A stretch of DNA of 64,000 nucleotides from Achromobacter denitrificans NBRC 15125 (GCF_001571365.1 NZ_BCTQ01000002.1:248001-312000); one strand, 5' to 3'; positions 1-9,979 are shown, counted from the stretch's first letter. Notes: a model not told the origin generated them from the letters alone. A program made the numbers and translations.

Positions 1-767
1 TGCATTCCGCCGACCCGGCGCTGACACCGGGCCAGGAAGTCGTCGTGCACGGCTACGGCATCGGCGTGGATTGCGACGGCGGCTATGCCGAATACGCGCG
101 CGTCCGCCACGACTGGGTGCTGCCGCTACCCGCCGGCATCGGCCTGCGCGACGCGGCGGTGCTGGGCGCGGCCGGCTACACCGCCGCGCTCTCGCTGCAC
201 TGGATGGAACACTGCGGCCTGAGGCCAGACCAAGGCGAGGTGCTCGTCACCGGCGCGACCGGCGGCGTCGCCGGCATCGCCATCGACATCCTGAGCCAGC
301 GGGGCTATCGCGTGTGCGCCATGTCCGGCAAGCCGGAGGCGGAAGGCTATCTGCGTTCGCTGGGCGCGCACGACGTGATCGCGCCGCCCGACCTGTCGGC
401 CGGCATCAAACCCCTGCTGAGCGCGCGCTGGGCCGGCGTGATCGATTCGGTCGGCGGCGAGCTGCTGGCCCACGCGCTGGCCAGCCTGCGCCCCGACGGC
501 GTGGCCGCCGCCTTCGGCAACGCCGGCGGCGCGGAACTGCCGACCTCGGTCATCCCCTTCATCCTGCGCGGCGTCAAGCTGCTGGGCATCAACGCCAACA
601 GCCCGATGCCGCTGCGCCGCCAGGTCTGGAACAAGCTGGCCGCCGAGTACCGCCCGGCCCGCCTGGATCGCATCGCCCGCGTCATCGCCCCCAGCGATCT
701 GCCACAGGCGCTGGCCGCCATGCTCGAACGCGGCAGCATCGGCCGCGCCGTGGCGCGCTTCTCCTGA
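1..767 (+). CDS. AcuI/YhdH-type NADPH quinone/acryloyl-CoA reductase, 5' truncated by window edge
   Basis: This is the C-terminal part of a zinc-independent medium-chain reductase; the reading frame is open from base 3 and the true start lies outside the window. An HGYGIGV...DGGYAEYARV segment, typical of the AcuI/YhdH branch, is followed by the Rossmann nucleotide-binding motif GATGGVAG and by GKPEAEGYLRSLGA, which is characteristic of the family. Relatives reduce acryloyl-CoA or quinones with NADPH in the cytoplasm. The acyl-CoA synthetase starts 17 bases downstream, so the two are probably cotranscribed and may act on the same short-chain acyl-CoA; that link is inference. Confidence 0.85.
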   Translation, partial: HSADPALTPGQEVVVHGYGIGVDCDGGYAEYARVRHDWVLPLPAGIGLRDAAVLGAAGYTAALSLHWMEHCGLRPDQGEVLVTGATGGVAGIAIDILSQRGYRVCAMSGKPEAEGYLRSLGAHDVIAPPDLSAGIKPLLSARWAGVIDSVGGELLAHALASLRPDGVAAAFGNAGGAELPTSVIPFILRGVKLLGINANSPMPLRRQVWNKLAAEYRPARLDRIARVIAPSDLPQALAAMLERGSIGRAVARFS

Positions 768-784
768 ACCTCCTTGCCCGCATC

Positions 785-2899
785 ATGACTCAGCTTCCCG
801 ACTCCTCCCTGTCCCGCCTCTTCGACCCGCGCGGCATCGCCATCGTGGGCGCCTCCGCCACGCCCGGCAAGATCGGCGCCATGCCCGTCACGCTGCTGCG
901 CCAGCACGGCTACGAGGGCCGCATCGTTCCCGTCAACCCGCGCGCCGACGCCATCCAGGGCCTGCCCGCCGTTCCCGGCCTGGACGCCCTGGACGGAGAC
1001 GTCGACCTCGCCATCCTGGCCGTGCCCGCGGCCCAGGCCGCGCAGGCGCTGGAACGCGCCCGGCCCGGCGGAATCGGCGCCGCCGTAGTCTTCACTTCCG
1101 GTTTCTCCGAAACCGGGCCGGCCGGCGCCGCGCAGCAGGAACGGCTTTGCGCCGTCGCCCGCGAACGCGGCATCCGGCTGCTGGGCCCCAACTGCCTGGG
1201 CTTCATGAACGTGCGGCGCAAGGTCTACGCCACCTTCTCGCCCGCCCCCGCCAACGGCATCGTGCCGCCCGGGGGCATCGGCATGGTGTCGCAGAGCGGC
1301 GCGTTCGGCGCCTACGCGTACAGCATGGCGCGCGAGCGCGGTCTGGGCCTGTCGCACTGGATCAGCACCGGCAACGAAGCCGACATCGACGTCGCGGACT
1401 GCATCGAATGGCTGGCCCACGACGCCGACACGCGCGTCATCATGACCTACATGGAAGGCTGCCGCGACGGCGCCAGGCTGCGCCGCGCGCTGGCCGCGGC
1501 GCGGGCGGCCGGCAAGCCCGTGGTCGTCACCAAGATCGGCCGCACCCAGGCCGGCGCGCAGGCCGCCGCCTCGCACACCGCCGCGCTGGCGGGGGACGAC
1601 GCGGTCTACGACGCGCTGTTCCGCCAGTACGGCGCGCTGCGCGCGCGCACGATCGAAGAGTTCTTCAACCTGGGCTATGCGCTGGACACCTGGAAACGCC
1701 CGCCCGCCGGCAGGCGGCTGGGCATCTTCACCATTTCCGGCGGGGTGGGCGCGCTGATGGCCGACGAGGCCCAGGACGCCGGGCTGGCCCTGCCCGAACC
1801 CGCCGGCGCCGCGCAGGCCCGCCTGCTGGAACGCGTGCCCTTCGCCAGCGCCCGCAACCCCGTGGACGTTACCGGCCAGGCCGTCTCGGAACCGGGCCTG
1901 CTGCTGGCCACCGCCGACGACATCCTGGCCGACGGCCGCTACGATGCGCTGGCCGTGTTCCTGGCTGCGGCCGGTTCGTCCGAAGCGTTGTGGCCCACCT
2001 TCGAAGCCTTCGCCCGCGACATGCAGGCGCGCCACCCCGGCGTGCCGCTGGCCATCAGCGCCCTGTTCCCGCCCGCGCGCCGCCGCGAACTGGAACGCCT
2101 GGGCTGCCTGGTATTCCCCGATCCCAGCGCCGCCATCCGCACGATAGGCGCGGTGGCCGGCCTGGCGGACGAGGCCGGCTCGGCCTCCTGTGCGGACATG
2201 CCCGCTCCCGCCGGAAACGCGCCGCTGCTGCCCACCTACAACGAGGTCCAGGCCATGGAGCTGCTGCGCCAGGCCGGGCTTCCCGCCACGCCCTGCACGC
2301 TGGCCGTCGACGAGGATGCCGCGGTGCGCGCCGCGGCCGCGCTGGGCGGCGCGGTGGCCATGAAAGTGGTGTCTCCGGACATCGTGCACAAGAGCGACGT
2401 GGGCGGCGTCAAACTCAATATTGTGGGCGAGGAGGCGCTGCGGGCCGCGTATGCCGGCATCATGGGCTCGGTGCGGCGCCACTGCCCCGAGGCCCAAATC
2501 GATGGAGTGCTGGTCGCGCCCATGGCCCCTAAAGGCGTGGAATGCATCGCTGGCGTGCACTGCGACCCCGTGTTCGGGCCGGTGGTGATGTTCGGGCTGG
2601 GCGGCGTCTTCGTCGAAGTGCTCAAGGACGTGAGCTTCCGCCTGGCGCCCTTCGGCCGCGACGTCGCCCTGGAAATGATCCGCGAGATCAAGGGCCACGC
2701 GCTGCTGCAAGGCGCGCGCGGCGCGCCCCCTTGCGACATCGGCGCCCTGGCCGACGCGCTGGCGGCCCTGTCGCGCTTCGCCCATGCGCGGCGCGCGGAC
2801 TTCAGTTCGGTGGAGATCAATCCCCTGCTGGCCCTGCCCGAGGGCCAGGGCGCGCTGGCGCTCGACGCGGTGGTGCTGCGCGCCGACGCGGCGGCCTGA
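785..2899 (+). CDS. NDP-forming acyl-CoA synthetase (CoA-binding, succinyl-CoA-ligase-like, ATP-grasp)
   Basis: A 704-residue single-chain acid-CoA ligase. The N-terminus (FDPRGIAIVGASATPGKIG, about residues 12-30) is a CoA-binding Rossmann domain. Succinyl-CoA-ligase-like domains follow, with the phospho-histidine motif SHTAALAG around residue 263. The last ~220 residues form an ATP-grasp domain (KVVSPDIVHKSDVGGVKLN, MFGLGGVFVEVLKD, SSVEINPLL). The enzyme should make an acyl-CoA from acid, CoA and a nucleotide triphosphate through a phospho-enzyme. The substrate is unknown. The ATG at 785 was chosen because the family begins at this point and the open frame upstream is an out-of-frame read of the reductase gene. 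Confidence 0.88.
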   Translation: MTQLPDSSLSRLFDPRGIAIVGASATPGKIGAMPVTLLRQHGYEGRIVPVNPRADAIQGLPAVPGLDALDGDVDLAILAVPAAQAAQALERARPGGIGAAVVFTSGFSETGPAGAAQQERLCAVARERGIRLLGPNCLGFMNVRRKVYATFSPAPANGIVPPGGIGMVSQSGAFGAYAYSMARERGLGLSHWISTGNEADIDVADCIEWLAHDADTRVIMTYMEGCRDGARLRRALAAARAAGKPVVVTKIGRTQAGAQAAASHTAALAGDDAVYDALFRQYGALRARTIEEFFNLGYALDTWKRPPAGRRLGIFTISGGVGALMADEAQDAGLALPEPAGAAQARLLERVPFASARNPVDVTGQAVSEPGLLLATADDILADGRYDALAVFLAAAGSSEALWPTFEAFARDMQARHPGVPLAISALFPPARRRELERLGCLVFPDPSAAIRTIGAVAGLADEAGSASCADMPAPAGNAPLLPTYNEVQAMELLRQAGLPATPCTLAVDEDAAVRAAAALGGAVAMKVVSPDIVHKSDVGGVKLNIVGEEALRAAYAGIMGSVRRHCPEAQIDGVLVAPMAPKGVECIAGVHCDPVFGPVVMFGLGGVFVEVLKDVSFRLAPFGRDVALEMIREIKGHALLQGARGAPPCDIGALADALAALSRFAHARRADFSSVEINPLLALPEGQGALALDAVVLRADAAA

Positions 2900-2916
2900 G
2901 GGCCGCGCCGGCCGGC

Positions 2917-3894
2917 TCAGTCCAGCACCGTCCTGCCCACGTTCCAATGCAGGGGCTTCGCCCCTGCCACCGGCGCCTGCCACACCGAAATGCCCGTATT
3001 GAACAGGCTGCCCAGGTAGGCCGTGCGCAGGTCCGGTCCGCCGAACGCAATGCTGGAGAGATTGCGCAGGCCGTAGCGCTTGCCCGTGCTGATTTCCTCG
3101 AAGCCGAACGCGTTGGCGGCGAACGCCCGTTCCGCGGCATCGATGGCGGTCTCTTCGCAGTCTTCGAGATGCACGGCGCAGCGGCCGTGCCGGTCCACTT
3201 GCAGCACGCGGTTGCTGACCACGCTGGTCAGCCAGATGCCGCCTTCCTCGTCGAACTCCAGCCCGTCCGGCCAGGTGCCGCGCCCGAACTCGCACACGAG
3301 CTCGCGCCGGCCCAGGCTGGGGCCGGGCCGGATCTCGAAGCGCGACAGGCGGCGGGCAATGGTTTCGTTCACGTAGAGCCAGCGCCCCGTGGGATCCACG
3401 CGCAACTCGTTGCTGAAGCCCAGCCCGCGCGCCACGATCTCGATCCGGCTCGCGCCCGCGCGCAGCACGCCGATCATGGCATCGGCGTTCTCCGAATGGA
3501 ACGCCCGGCTGCGCGGCTCCAGCTGCGTGCACAGCGACAGCCAGACGTTGCCGTGCTCGTCGGGAAACAGGAAGTTCAGCGGCGAGCGCGGCAGGCCTTG
3601 CGCTTCGGTCAGGAAGGGTTCCAGCCGGCCCGGCGCCACCAGCTTCCAGGCGCCGCCGCGCGGACCGACGTTGGCGATCAGGAAGGTGCCGTCATCCAGC
3701 AAGGCGATGCCATTGGCCACGAACTCGTCCGCGGGCCACTCCACGGCCGGCTGATCGACCGGATCCCGGTCGGCGCGCACCACGCCGCGCAGGCGGTCGC
3801 AGGCATACAGCCGCCCGTCGGCAAGCGCGATGACCGATTCGGGACGGTTCAGGTGATTGCCGATGAGCGGCAGGGGTTGCTGCAGGACTGTCAT
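2917..3894 (-). CDS. SMP-30/gluconolactonase/LRE family hydrolase
   Basis: A 325-residue beta-propeller of the SMP-30/gluconolactonase family. Recognisable parts are RPESVIALADGRLYACD near the N-terminus, FSNELRVDPTGRWLYVNET in the middle and GTWPDGLEFDEEGGIWLT, which holds family metal-binding Asn/Asp residues. Members hydrolyse sugar lactones using a divalent metal. There is no signal peptide. The ATG at 3894 follows the Bug gene on the same strand after 56 bases, so a sugar-acid or lactone uptake and hydrolysis pair is plausible. The real substrate cannot be told from sequence. Confidence 0.85.
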   Translation of the reverse strand: MTVLQQPLPLIGNHLNRPESVIALADGRLYACDRLRGVVRADRDPVDQPAVEWPADEFVANGIALLDDGTFLIANVGPRGGAWKLVAPGRLEPFLTEAQGLPRSPLNFLFPDEHGNVWLSLCTQLEPRSRAFHSENADAMIGVLRAGASRIEIVARGLGFSNELRVDPTGRWLYVNETIARRLSRFEIRPGPSLGRRELVCEFGRGTWPDGLEFDEEGGIWLTSVVSNRVLQVDRHGRCAVHLEDCEETAIDAAERAFAANAFGFEEISTGKRYGLRNLSSIAFGGPDLRTAYLGSLFNTGISVWQAPVAGAKPLHWNVGRTVLD

Positions 3895-3950
3895 GGCTGG
3901 GCGGGCTCCTGTGGACGTGGGCGGGTTCGCTGCGAACGGCGACGGGCGGC

Positions 3951-4991
3951 CTACTCGATCTGGACGCGGGAATTGCGCACGATGCCTCCCCAGCGCTGGT
4001 ATTCGCTTTGCAGGAAGACGCGGTACTCGTCGGTCTTCATGATCTGCGGCACGATGTACTGGGTGCGCAGATTGTCCTGGACGGTGGGGTCGCGCATCAC
4101 GTTGCCGAGCTCGTCGTTCAGGCGCGCCAGGATGGGCGCGGGTATGTTGGCCGGCCCCAGCAACCCGACCGCGCTGCGCAGGTCCAGGTCCATCCCCTGC
4201 TCCCTGAGCGTCGGCAGATCGGGCAAGGTGGCGTAGCGCTCGGGCGAGCCCAGCCCCAGCATGCGGATCTTGCCGTCCTTCACATAGCCGTCGGTGATCT
4301 GCATGGGCAGGATGGCCGCGTCGACCTGTCCGGAGGCCAGGCCCAGCAATTCGGGCGCGGTGCCCTGGTAAGGCACATGCAGGATGTCCAGGCCGTGCTC
4401 GGTCTTGAAATTCTCCATCACCAGCTGCGCCGTGCTGCCCACGCCCCACGTGCCGTAGGTGTATTTGCGCGGGGACTGGCGGACCAGCGCCAGGAACTCC
4501 TGCGCATTGCGCGCCGGGATGGACGGATGCACGGCCAGCCCGAACTGGAAGTAGCCGATGGGCGCCACCGGCGAGAAATCGCGCAGCGCATCATAGGGAG
4601 ACTGCTTGTACAGCTGCGGAAAGATGAAGTGCGAATCCGCCGTGGCGTACACCACTGTGTAGCCATCGGGCTTGCTGCGCGCCGCCTGGGCGCTGCCTAT
4701 CGTGCCCGTGGCGCCGCCGCGGTTCTCCACGACGATGGGCTGGCCCACCCGGTCGCTCAGCTTGGTGGTCAGCATGCGCACCACGATGTCGCCGCCGCCG
4801 CCCGCGGCCCAGGGCACGATGAACGTCAGGGGATGGGAAGGGAAGTTGCCGGCGCCGCCGCTGCTGGCCCGGGCGGTCCCGGCGGCGAGCGTGCCGGCAG
4901 CCGAAGCGGCAAGCGAGCCGGCCATCCAGGGCGACAGGGCCAGGCCGCGCACGACCCGCCGCCGCGCCTCCATGAATGCGCGATGTGTCAT
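3951..4991 (-). CDS. Bug/TctC-type tripartite tricarboxylate periplasmic receptor
   Basis: A 346-residue periplasmic binding protein. The N-terminus has arginines (MEARRR) followed by an alanine-rich hydrophobic stretch, which suggests Sec or possibly Tat export. The Bug signatures follow: HPLTFIVPWAAGGGGD, GQPIVVENRGGATGTIGSAQAA, KPDGYTVVYA and HVPYQGTAPELLGLASGQVD. Bug proteins bind carboxylates and usually act with, or independently of, a TctAB membrane pair; no such pair is present here. The ATG at 4991 is preceded by GGAGAGAG at good spacing; an in-frame ATG at 5003 is the alternative. Confidence 0.9.
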   Translation of the reverse strand: MTHRAFMEARRRVVRGLALSPWMAGSLAASAAGTLAAGTARASSGGAGNFPSHPLTFIVPWAAGGGGDIVVRMLTTKLSDRVGQPIVVENRGGATGTIGSAQAARSKPDGYTVVYATADSHFIFPQLYKQSPYDALRDFSPVAPIGYFQFGLAVHPSIPARNAQEFLALVRQSPRKYTYGTWGVGSTAQLVMENFKTEHGLDILHVPYQGTAPELLGLASGQVDAAILPMQITDGYVKDGKIRMLGLGSPERYATLPDLPTLREQGMDLDLRSAVGLLGPANIPAPILARLNDELGNVMRDPTVQDNLRTQYIVPQIMKTDEYRVFLQSEYQRWGGIVRNSRVQIE

Positions 4992-5193
4992 GTCTCTCTC
5001 CATGCCCCGCGAGGGCTGCGGGATTCTTATGGCGGAAAAGGCGCGCTGCCCAAGATGGGGCCGCCCCTGCCGTGGCAGCAATAATCGCGCAATTACCAGC
5101 GGCGATGGCATCGTAAATTCTCGGGCCGCCATGGCAAACGACGATGGCTGGCCCGCGCCGCCGGCCCGCAACGGAGGAAGGGGTCCTCCGCCT

Positions 5194-6078
5194 CTAGACC
5201 GCGCGCAGGATGCCCTCGATGCGCGCGGCCTTATCGGCATCGATGCCGCCCGCCGCGAACGCCAGCGACACACTGCGCAGGCACAGGTCGCGATAGAGCC
5301 GCAAGGTATCCTCATCCAGTTCGCCCAGCGCCGCCAAGTGCTTCTCGACGGTGCCCGCGTCGCCCCGCGACACCGGGCCGGGCATGCCTTTGGCCACCCC
5401 CGCCGCTTCGATGGACGCAAGCGTGCCGCGCACCATGGGCAGCAGCGCCGGCAGGGCCTGCGCCTCGGTCGCTCCCCAGGATTGCCAGATGCGCACCGCC
5501 TCGCCCAGCACCACATTGATGTACTGCGAGGCATAGCCCGCGGCCGCGTGATACCGGGCCCGCGCGCCCGCGGGCAGCTGGTTGGCGGCGCAGCCCAGGC
5601 GTTCCACCAGCGCCAGGAGCATGCCATTGAGCTCGCCCTGCGCTTCGATGGTGATCGTGGAGCCGGGCAGCGAGCGCGCCGCCGCCGCCGGATCGGCGAA
5701 CGTCTGCATCGGATGAAAGCCCCCGGTCATGGCGCCGTCGGCCGCGGCCTTGGCCAGCACCGCCACTTCCGTCGCCCCGCTGCAATGCACCACGCCCTGG
5801 CCCGCGCGCCAGTGGATCCCGTCCGCGACGGCCTGGATGGTCGCGTCGGGCGTGGTGATGAACACCAGGTCGCATTCGTCGGCGAGCTGCTGCGCCGGGT
5901 ACTGGGCGCAATGCGCGATGGGCGCCGCGAGCTCGGCCGCCCGCGCCGCGCCGCGGCTGGCGACCGCATGCACGCGGCAGCCGGCCGTATCCAGGCTCCA
6001 CGCCAAGGCGCGGCCCAGGCGGCCCGCGCCGATGAAACCGATCTTGAGTCGAGAGAGAGGGATGGAGGTGTGGGGCAT
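5194..6078 (-). CDS. Rossmann-fold oxidoreductase with DUF2520 C-terminal domain
   Basis: About 294 residues. The N-terminus LKIGFIGAGRLGRALAWSL is an NAD(P)-binding Rossmann fold of the type found in pyrroline-5-carboxylate and prephenate reductases. The C-terminal half matches the all-helical DUF2520 architecture (GGFHPMQTFADP, then AAGYASQYINVVLGEA). The family is widespread but its substrate is unknown. The ATG at 6078 is preferred; an in-frame TTG at 6102 would add eight residues, and neither has a strong ribosome-binding site. It is followed on the same strand by the Bug and SMP-30 genes after about 200 bases. Confidence 0.8.
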   Translation of the reverse strand: MPHTSIPLSRLKIGFIGAGRLGRALAWSLDTAGCRVHAVASRGAARAAELAAPIAHCAQYPAQQLADECDLVFITTPDATIQAVADGIHWRAGQGVVHCSGATEVAVLAKAAADGAMTGGFHPMQTFADPAAAARSLPGSTITIEAQGELNGMLLALVERLGCAANQLPAGARARYHAAAGYASQYINVVLGEAVRIWQSWGATEAQALPALLPMVRGTLASIEAAGVAKGMPGPVSRGDAGTVEKHLAALGELDEDTLRLYRDLCLRSVSLAFAAGGIDADKAARIEGILRAV

Positions 6079-6262
6079 GGGAGGCTCGGCTTGGTCCGAC
6101 AAGGCGTCTGCCCCGAAGGATAACGCCTGCGCCCGCCCCCGCCCTTTGCATTTTTTTCAGGGCGCCATCGCGCCCCGCGCAGGCCGCGCCGTCCACCGCG
6201 CGCGGACGGCGCGATCCCGCCGCGCCGCCGGCCCCGGGGGCCAGGCAGCGCGGACGGGCCGC

Positions 6263-8161
6263 TTACTTCAGCAGCAGCGCGTTCAGGCGCTTCACGAAGG
6301 CGGCCGGATCGGCGATCTGCGCGCCTTCGGCGAGCAGGGCCTGGTCCAGCAGCAGTCGGGCCCATTGGTCGAACTCGCCATCCTCGGCTGCGCGGATGCG
6401 CGCCAGCAGCGGGTGCTCGGGGTTGATTTCAAGCACGGGCTTCACGTTCGGCGCTTCCTGGCCGGCGGCCTTCAGCATGCGCAGCAGGTGCGGGCTCAGT
6501 TCGTTCTGCCCCACCACCACGCAAGCCGGCGAATCCACCAGGCGCAGCGTCACGCGCACTTCCTTGACCTGGTCTTCCAGCGTCTTCTGCAGGCGTTCGA
6601 CCAGCGGCTTGAAGTCCTCGGCCACTTCGGCCTGGTGCTTCTTTTCTTCCTCGTCGGCCAGCTCGGCCAGGTCCAGGCCGCCCTTGGCCACCGACACCAG
6701 CGACTTGCCGTCGAATTCACGCAGGTAGGACAGCATCCACTCGTCCACGCGATCCGACAGCAGCAGCACCTCGATGCCCTTCTTGCGGAAGATTTCCAGG
6801 TGCGGGCTGTTGCTGGCCGCGGCGAAGGTGTCCGCCGTCACGTAGTAGATCTTGTCCTGGCCTTCCTTCATGCGCGACACGTAGTCGGCGAAAGACACGG
6901 TTTGCGCCTGATCGCCCGTGTGCGTCGACGCGAAACGCATCAGCTTGGCGATGCGCTCCAGGTTGCCGGCGTCCTCGCCCGCGCCTTCCTTCAGCACCTG
7001 GCCGAATTCGGACCAGAACGTGGCGTAGTCTTCCGGCTTGTTCTCGGCCAGGTCTTCCAGCAGCGACAGGATGCGTTTGGCCGAACCTTCCCGGATCGCC
7101 CGCACGTCGCGGCTTTCCTGCAGGATTTCACGCGACACGTTCAGCGGCAGGTCCGCCGAATCGATCACCCCGCGCACGAAGCGCAGGTAGGACGGCAGCA
7201 GCTGGTCGGCGTCGTCCATGATGAAGACGCGCTTCACGTACAGCTTCACGCCGCGGCGGCCGTCGCGGTCCCACAGGTCCATCGGCGCATGCTTGGGCAC
7301 GTACAGCAGCTGCGTGTATTCGCTGCGGCCTTCCACGCGGTTGTGCGTCCAGGCCAGCGGATCGTCGTAGTCATGCGAGACCGTCTTGTAGAACTCGCGG
7401 TACTGCTCTTCCGTCACGTCGGACTTGCTGCGGGCCCACAGCGCGTTCGCCTGGTTCACCGTTTCCAGCTCGTCCGTCTTGACCTGCTCGCCCTTCTCCT
7501 GGTCCCACTCTTCCTTGGCCATGCGGATCGGCAGGGAAATGTGGTCGGAGTAGCGGCGCAGGATCTCGCGCAGCTTCCAGCCGTTGAGCAGTTCGTCTTC
7601 GTCGGCGCGCAGGTGCAGCGTCACGTCGGTGCCGCGGGTGGCCTTCTCGGCCGCGGCGATGGTGAACTCGCCCTGGCCGTCCGACTCCCACTGGATCGCC
7701 TCGGTGGCGCCGGCGCGGCGGCTCACCACCGTCACCTTGTCCGCCACGATGAACGAGGAATAGAAGCCCACGCCGAACTGCCCGATCAGCTGCGCATCCT
7801 TCTGCTTGTCGCCCGTCAGCTGCGAGAAGAACTCGCGGGTGCCGGAGCGCGCGATCGTGCCCAGGTTGGCCACCGCCTCTTCGCGCGACAGGCCGATGCC
7901 GTTGTCCGAGATCGTGATCGTGCGGGCGGCCTTGTCGTAGCCGACCGTGATCGCCAGCTCGCCGTCGCCGCCGAGCAGCTCCGGACGGTCGATGGCCTCG
8001 AAGCGCAGCTTGTCGCAGGCGTCCGATGCGTTCGACACCAGCTCGCGCAGGAAGATTTCCTTGTTGCTGTACAGCGAATGGATCATCAGGTGCAGCAGCT
8101 GCTTCACCTCGGCCTGGAACCCCAGGGTTTCGGACGCGGAAGACGTGGCGGTTTGGCTCAT
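6263..8161 (-). CDS. htpG: Chaperone protein HtpG (Hsp90)
   Basis: A 632-residue cytoplasmic Hsp90 of normal bacterial length. GHKL ATPase motifs are intact: ELVSNASDA (Mg/ATP-binding Asn near residue 45), [26 protein letters not shown] and GTDVTLHL. Middle- and C-terminal-domain sequences follow ([21 protein letters not shown]). It assists folding and maturation of client proteins under stress. The gene stands alone, divergent from the nucleobase permease with a 220-base intergenic region. Confidence 0.97.
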   Translation of the reverse strand: MSQTATSSASETLGFQAEVKQLLHLMIHSLYSNKEIFLRELVSNASDACDKLRFEAIDRPELLGGDGELAITVGYDKAARTITISDNGIGLSREEAVANLGTIARSGTREFFSQLTGDKQKDAQLIGQFGVGFYSSFIVADKVTVVSRRAGATEAIQWESDGQGEFTIAAAEKATRGTDVTLHLRADEDELLNGWKLREILRRYSDHISLPIRMAKEEWDQEKGEQVKTDELETVNQANALWARSKSDVTEEQYREFYKTVSHDYDDPLAWTHNRVEGRSEYTQLLYVPKHAPMDLWDRDGRRGVKLYVKRVFIMDDADQLLPSYLRFVRGVIDSADLPLNVSREILQESRDVRAIREGSAKRILSLLEDLAENKPEDYATFWSEFGQVLKEGAGEDAGNLERIAKLMRFASTHTGDQAQTVSFADYVSRMKEGQDKIYYVTADTFAAASNSPHLEIFRKKGIEVLLLSDRVDEWMLSYLREFDGKSLVSVAKGGLDLAELADEEEKKHQAEVAEDFKPLVERLQKTLEDQVKEVRVTLRLVDSPACVVVGQNELSPHLLRMLKAAGQEAPNVKPVLEINPEHPLLARIRAAEDGEFDQWARLLLDQALLAEGAQIADPAAFVKRLNALLLK

Positions 8162-8381
8162 GGTTCTATATAGAGGTCGAAAAAATTAGGGACATGACAA
8201 TCCCGGCAACCGGGGCATGGCGCCCGCGCGGTCTTCGGGAAACCCTATTGATGTGGGGGCCAATAAGGGGTTTTCAAGCCCGGCCCGTCCCCCGATGGGC
8301 CTTCCCCCGGGGCGCCCGGAGGCCTTCCCCGCTAAAATCCCGCTCTTTCCTCCCGTACCCCGACCCGGCCGGCCCTCCGCC

Positions 8382-9773
8382 ATGCAACCCGCCTCCCTTG
8401 CCCAACCCGCTCCCCACGGCGCCCCCGACGCCGACGAACCCAGCCACGACCTGGTCTACGGCCCCGACGACCGCCCGGCGCCCCCGGTCGCCTTCATCGC
8501 CGCGCTGCAGCACCTGCTGGCCATCCTGGTTCCCATCGTCACCCCCGGCCTGCTGATCTGCCAGGCCCTGGGCGTGTCCAGCCGCGACACCACCCTGATC
8601 GTGTCCATGTCGCTGGTCATCTCCGGCATCGCCACCTACGTCCAGTGCATGCGCTTCGGCCCCCTGGGCGCCGGCCTGCTCATCGTGCAGGGCACCAGCT
8701 TCAACTTCGTCGGCCCGCTGATCGCCGGCGGCTCCGTCATGGTCAAGCAAGGCACCCCGGTAGAGGCCGTCATGGCGGCGATCTTCGGCGTCGTCATCGC
8801 CGGCTCCTTCGTCGAGATGGGCATCAGCCGCATCCTGCCCTTCGTCAAGCGCCTGATCACCCCGCTGGTCACCGGCATCGTCGTGCTGCTGATCGGCCTG
8901 ACCCTGATCAAGGTCGGCCTCATCAGCATGGGCGGCGGCTACAGCGCCATGGGCAACGGCACCTTCGCCAGCGCCGAGAACCTGACCCTGTCCGGCCTGG
9001 TGCTGGGCACCATCATCCTGCTCAACCGCGTGCCGGTCGTCTGGGTCCGCAGCACCGCGCTCGTCCTGGCCCTGGCCGTGGGCTACATCGCCGCCGCCTA
9101 CATGGGCCGACTGGACTTCACCGGCGCCCGCGAAGCCGCCCTGTTCCAGGTTCCCACCCCGCTGCACTTCGGCCTGGGCTTCTCGTGGTCGCTGTTCGTG
9201 CCCATGCTCATCATCTACCTGGTCACCTCGCTGGAAGCCATCGGCGACGTCACCGCCACCAGCAAGGTCTCCAAGCAGCCGGTCGAAGGCCCGCTGTGGA
9301 TGCAGCGGATCAAGGGCGGCGTGCTGGTCAACGGCGCCAACTCCCTGCTGGCCGGCGTGTTCAACACCTTCCCCAGCTCCGTCTTCGCCCAGAACAACGG
9401 CGTCATCCAGCTCACCGGCATTGCCAGCCGCCACATCGGCGTCTGGATCGCCGGCATGCTGATCCTGCTGGGCCTGTTCCCCGCCGTGGCCGGCATCCTT
9501 CAGGCCGTGCCCGAACCCGTGCTGGGCGGCGCCGCCATGGTCATGTTCGGCGCGGTCGCCGCGTCCGGCATCAACATCCTGGCCGGCATCCAGCTCGACC
9601 GCCGCGCGCTCCTCATCATCGCCGTCTCCCTGGCCCTGGGCCTGGGAGTCTCGCAAGTGCCGGAAATCCTCTCGCACCTGCCCCACGCCGTGAAGAACGT
9701 GCTGGAATCCGGCGTCGCCACCGGCGGCATCTGCGCGCTGGTCATGAACTGGTTCCTGCCCGAGAAGAAGTAA
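8382..9773 (+). CDS. NCS2 family xanthine/urate/uracil-type permease
   Basis: A 463-residue inner-membrane transporter with about 12-14 hydrophobic segments. The signatures QHLLAILVPIVTPGLL, TSLEAIGDVTATSKVS and NGANSLLAGVFNTFP are typical of nucleobase-cation symporter-2 proteins; the GD-ATS motif fits the urate/xanthine branch better than the uracil branch. The ATG at 8382 was chosen because the 55 residues upstream in this frame look unlike the family. A hairpin at 9786-9812 lies just after the stop codon. Confidence 0.88.
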   Translation: MQPASLAQPAPHGAPDADEPSHDLVYGPDDRPAPPVAFIAALQHLLAILVPIVTPGLLICQALGVSSRDTTLIVSMSLVISGIATYVQCMRFGPLGAGLLIVQGTSFNFVGPLIAGGSVMVKQGTPVEAVMAAIFGVVIAGSFVEMGISRILPFVKRLITPLVTGIVVLLIGLTLIKVGLISMGGGYSAMGNGTFASAENLTLSGLVLGTIILLNRVPVVWVRSTALVLALAVGYIAAAYMGRLDFTGAREAALFQVPTPLHFGLGFSWSLFVPMLIIYLVTSLEAIGDVTATSKVSKQPVEGPLWMQRIKGGVLVNGANSLLAGVFNTFPSSVFAQNNGVIQLTGIASRHIGVWIAGMLILLGLFPAVAGILQAVPEPVLGGAAMVMFGAVAASGINILAGIQLDRRALLIIAVSLALGLGVSQVPEILSHLPHAVKNVLESGVATGGICALVMNWFLPEKK

Positions 9774-9785
9774 GGGCAAGCGCCG

Positions 9786-9820
9786 GGCAAGGGGCCTATT
9801 CCGCCCCTTGCCTGACAATT
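9786..9820 (+). terminator. Hairpin after the NCS2 permease
   Basis: A perfect 10-bp stem (GGCAAGGGGC / GCCCCTTGCC) with a 7-base loop follows the permease stop. The T-rich part after it is short and interrupted (TGACAATTTT), so termination may be partial. The tRNA promoter begins in the same stretch. Confidence 0.55.
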
Positions 9821-9840
9821 TTCCCCAGACCGCATATAAT
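9812..9840 (+). promoter_or_regulatory. Sigma-70 promoter of tRNA-Leu
   Basis: The -35 hexamer CTGACA (9812-9817) and a consensus -10 TATAAT (9835-9840) are separated by 17 bases. They lie 55 bases upstream of the mature tRNA 5' end, a reasonable leader length. Confidence 0.7.
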
Positions 9841-9894
9841 CGCCGTCTTCGCTTCTCCCGCGACCGTCACCTGGACGGGCCCGCGACCTCCTAA

Positions 9895-9979
9895 GCCCGG
9901 GTGGTGAAATTGGTAGACGCAGGGGACTCAAAATCCCCCGCCGCAAGGCGTGCCGGTTCGATTCCGGCCCCGGGCACCA
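9895..9979 (+). tRNA. tRNA-Leu (anticodon CAA); attL of the genomic island
   Basis: An 85-nt class II tRNA. The acceptor stem is GCCCGGG/CCCGGGC, discriminator A, CCA encoded. The anticodon stem-loop GGGGA-CTCAAAA-TCCCC gives anticodon CAA. A short variable arm (CCGCCGCAAGGCG) and T-arm GCCGG-TTCGATT-CCGGC follow. The 3' 52 bases (9925-9976) recur exactly at 23279-23330, so this gene is the integration site of the island and its 3' end, including the CCA, now comes from the island side. Confidence 0.95.
9925..9976 (+). repeat. attL core (52-bp direct repeat, copy 1)
   Basis: This copy runs from the anticodon stem to the discriminator base of tRNA-Leu and is identical to 23279-23330. Bases diverge immediately outside both ends, so the repeat length is exact. 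Confidence 0.95.

Noticed and set aside
71-784. Extension of the acyl-CoA synthetase reading frame upstream of 785
   Set aside because: The extra residues are Arg/Ala-rich out-of-frame reading of the reductase gene; the family N-terminus begins at the ATG at 785.
347-3532. Very long minus-strand open frame of 1061 residues
   Set aside because: It is antisense to the acyl-CoA synthetase and reductase, has His/Gly/Arg-biased composition and no family pattern; a by-product of high GC.
8274-9818. Minus-strand open frame of 514 residues opposite the NCS2 permease
   Set aside because: Extremely rich in Gly, Asp, Gln and His with no hydrophobic or domain pattern; antisense shadow.
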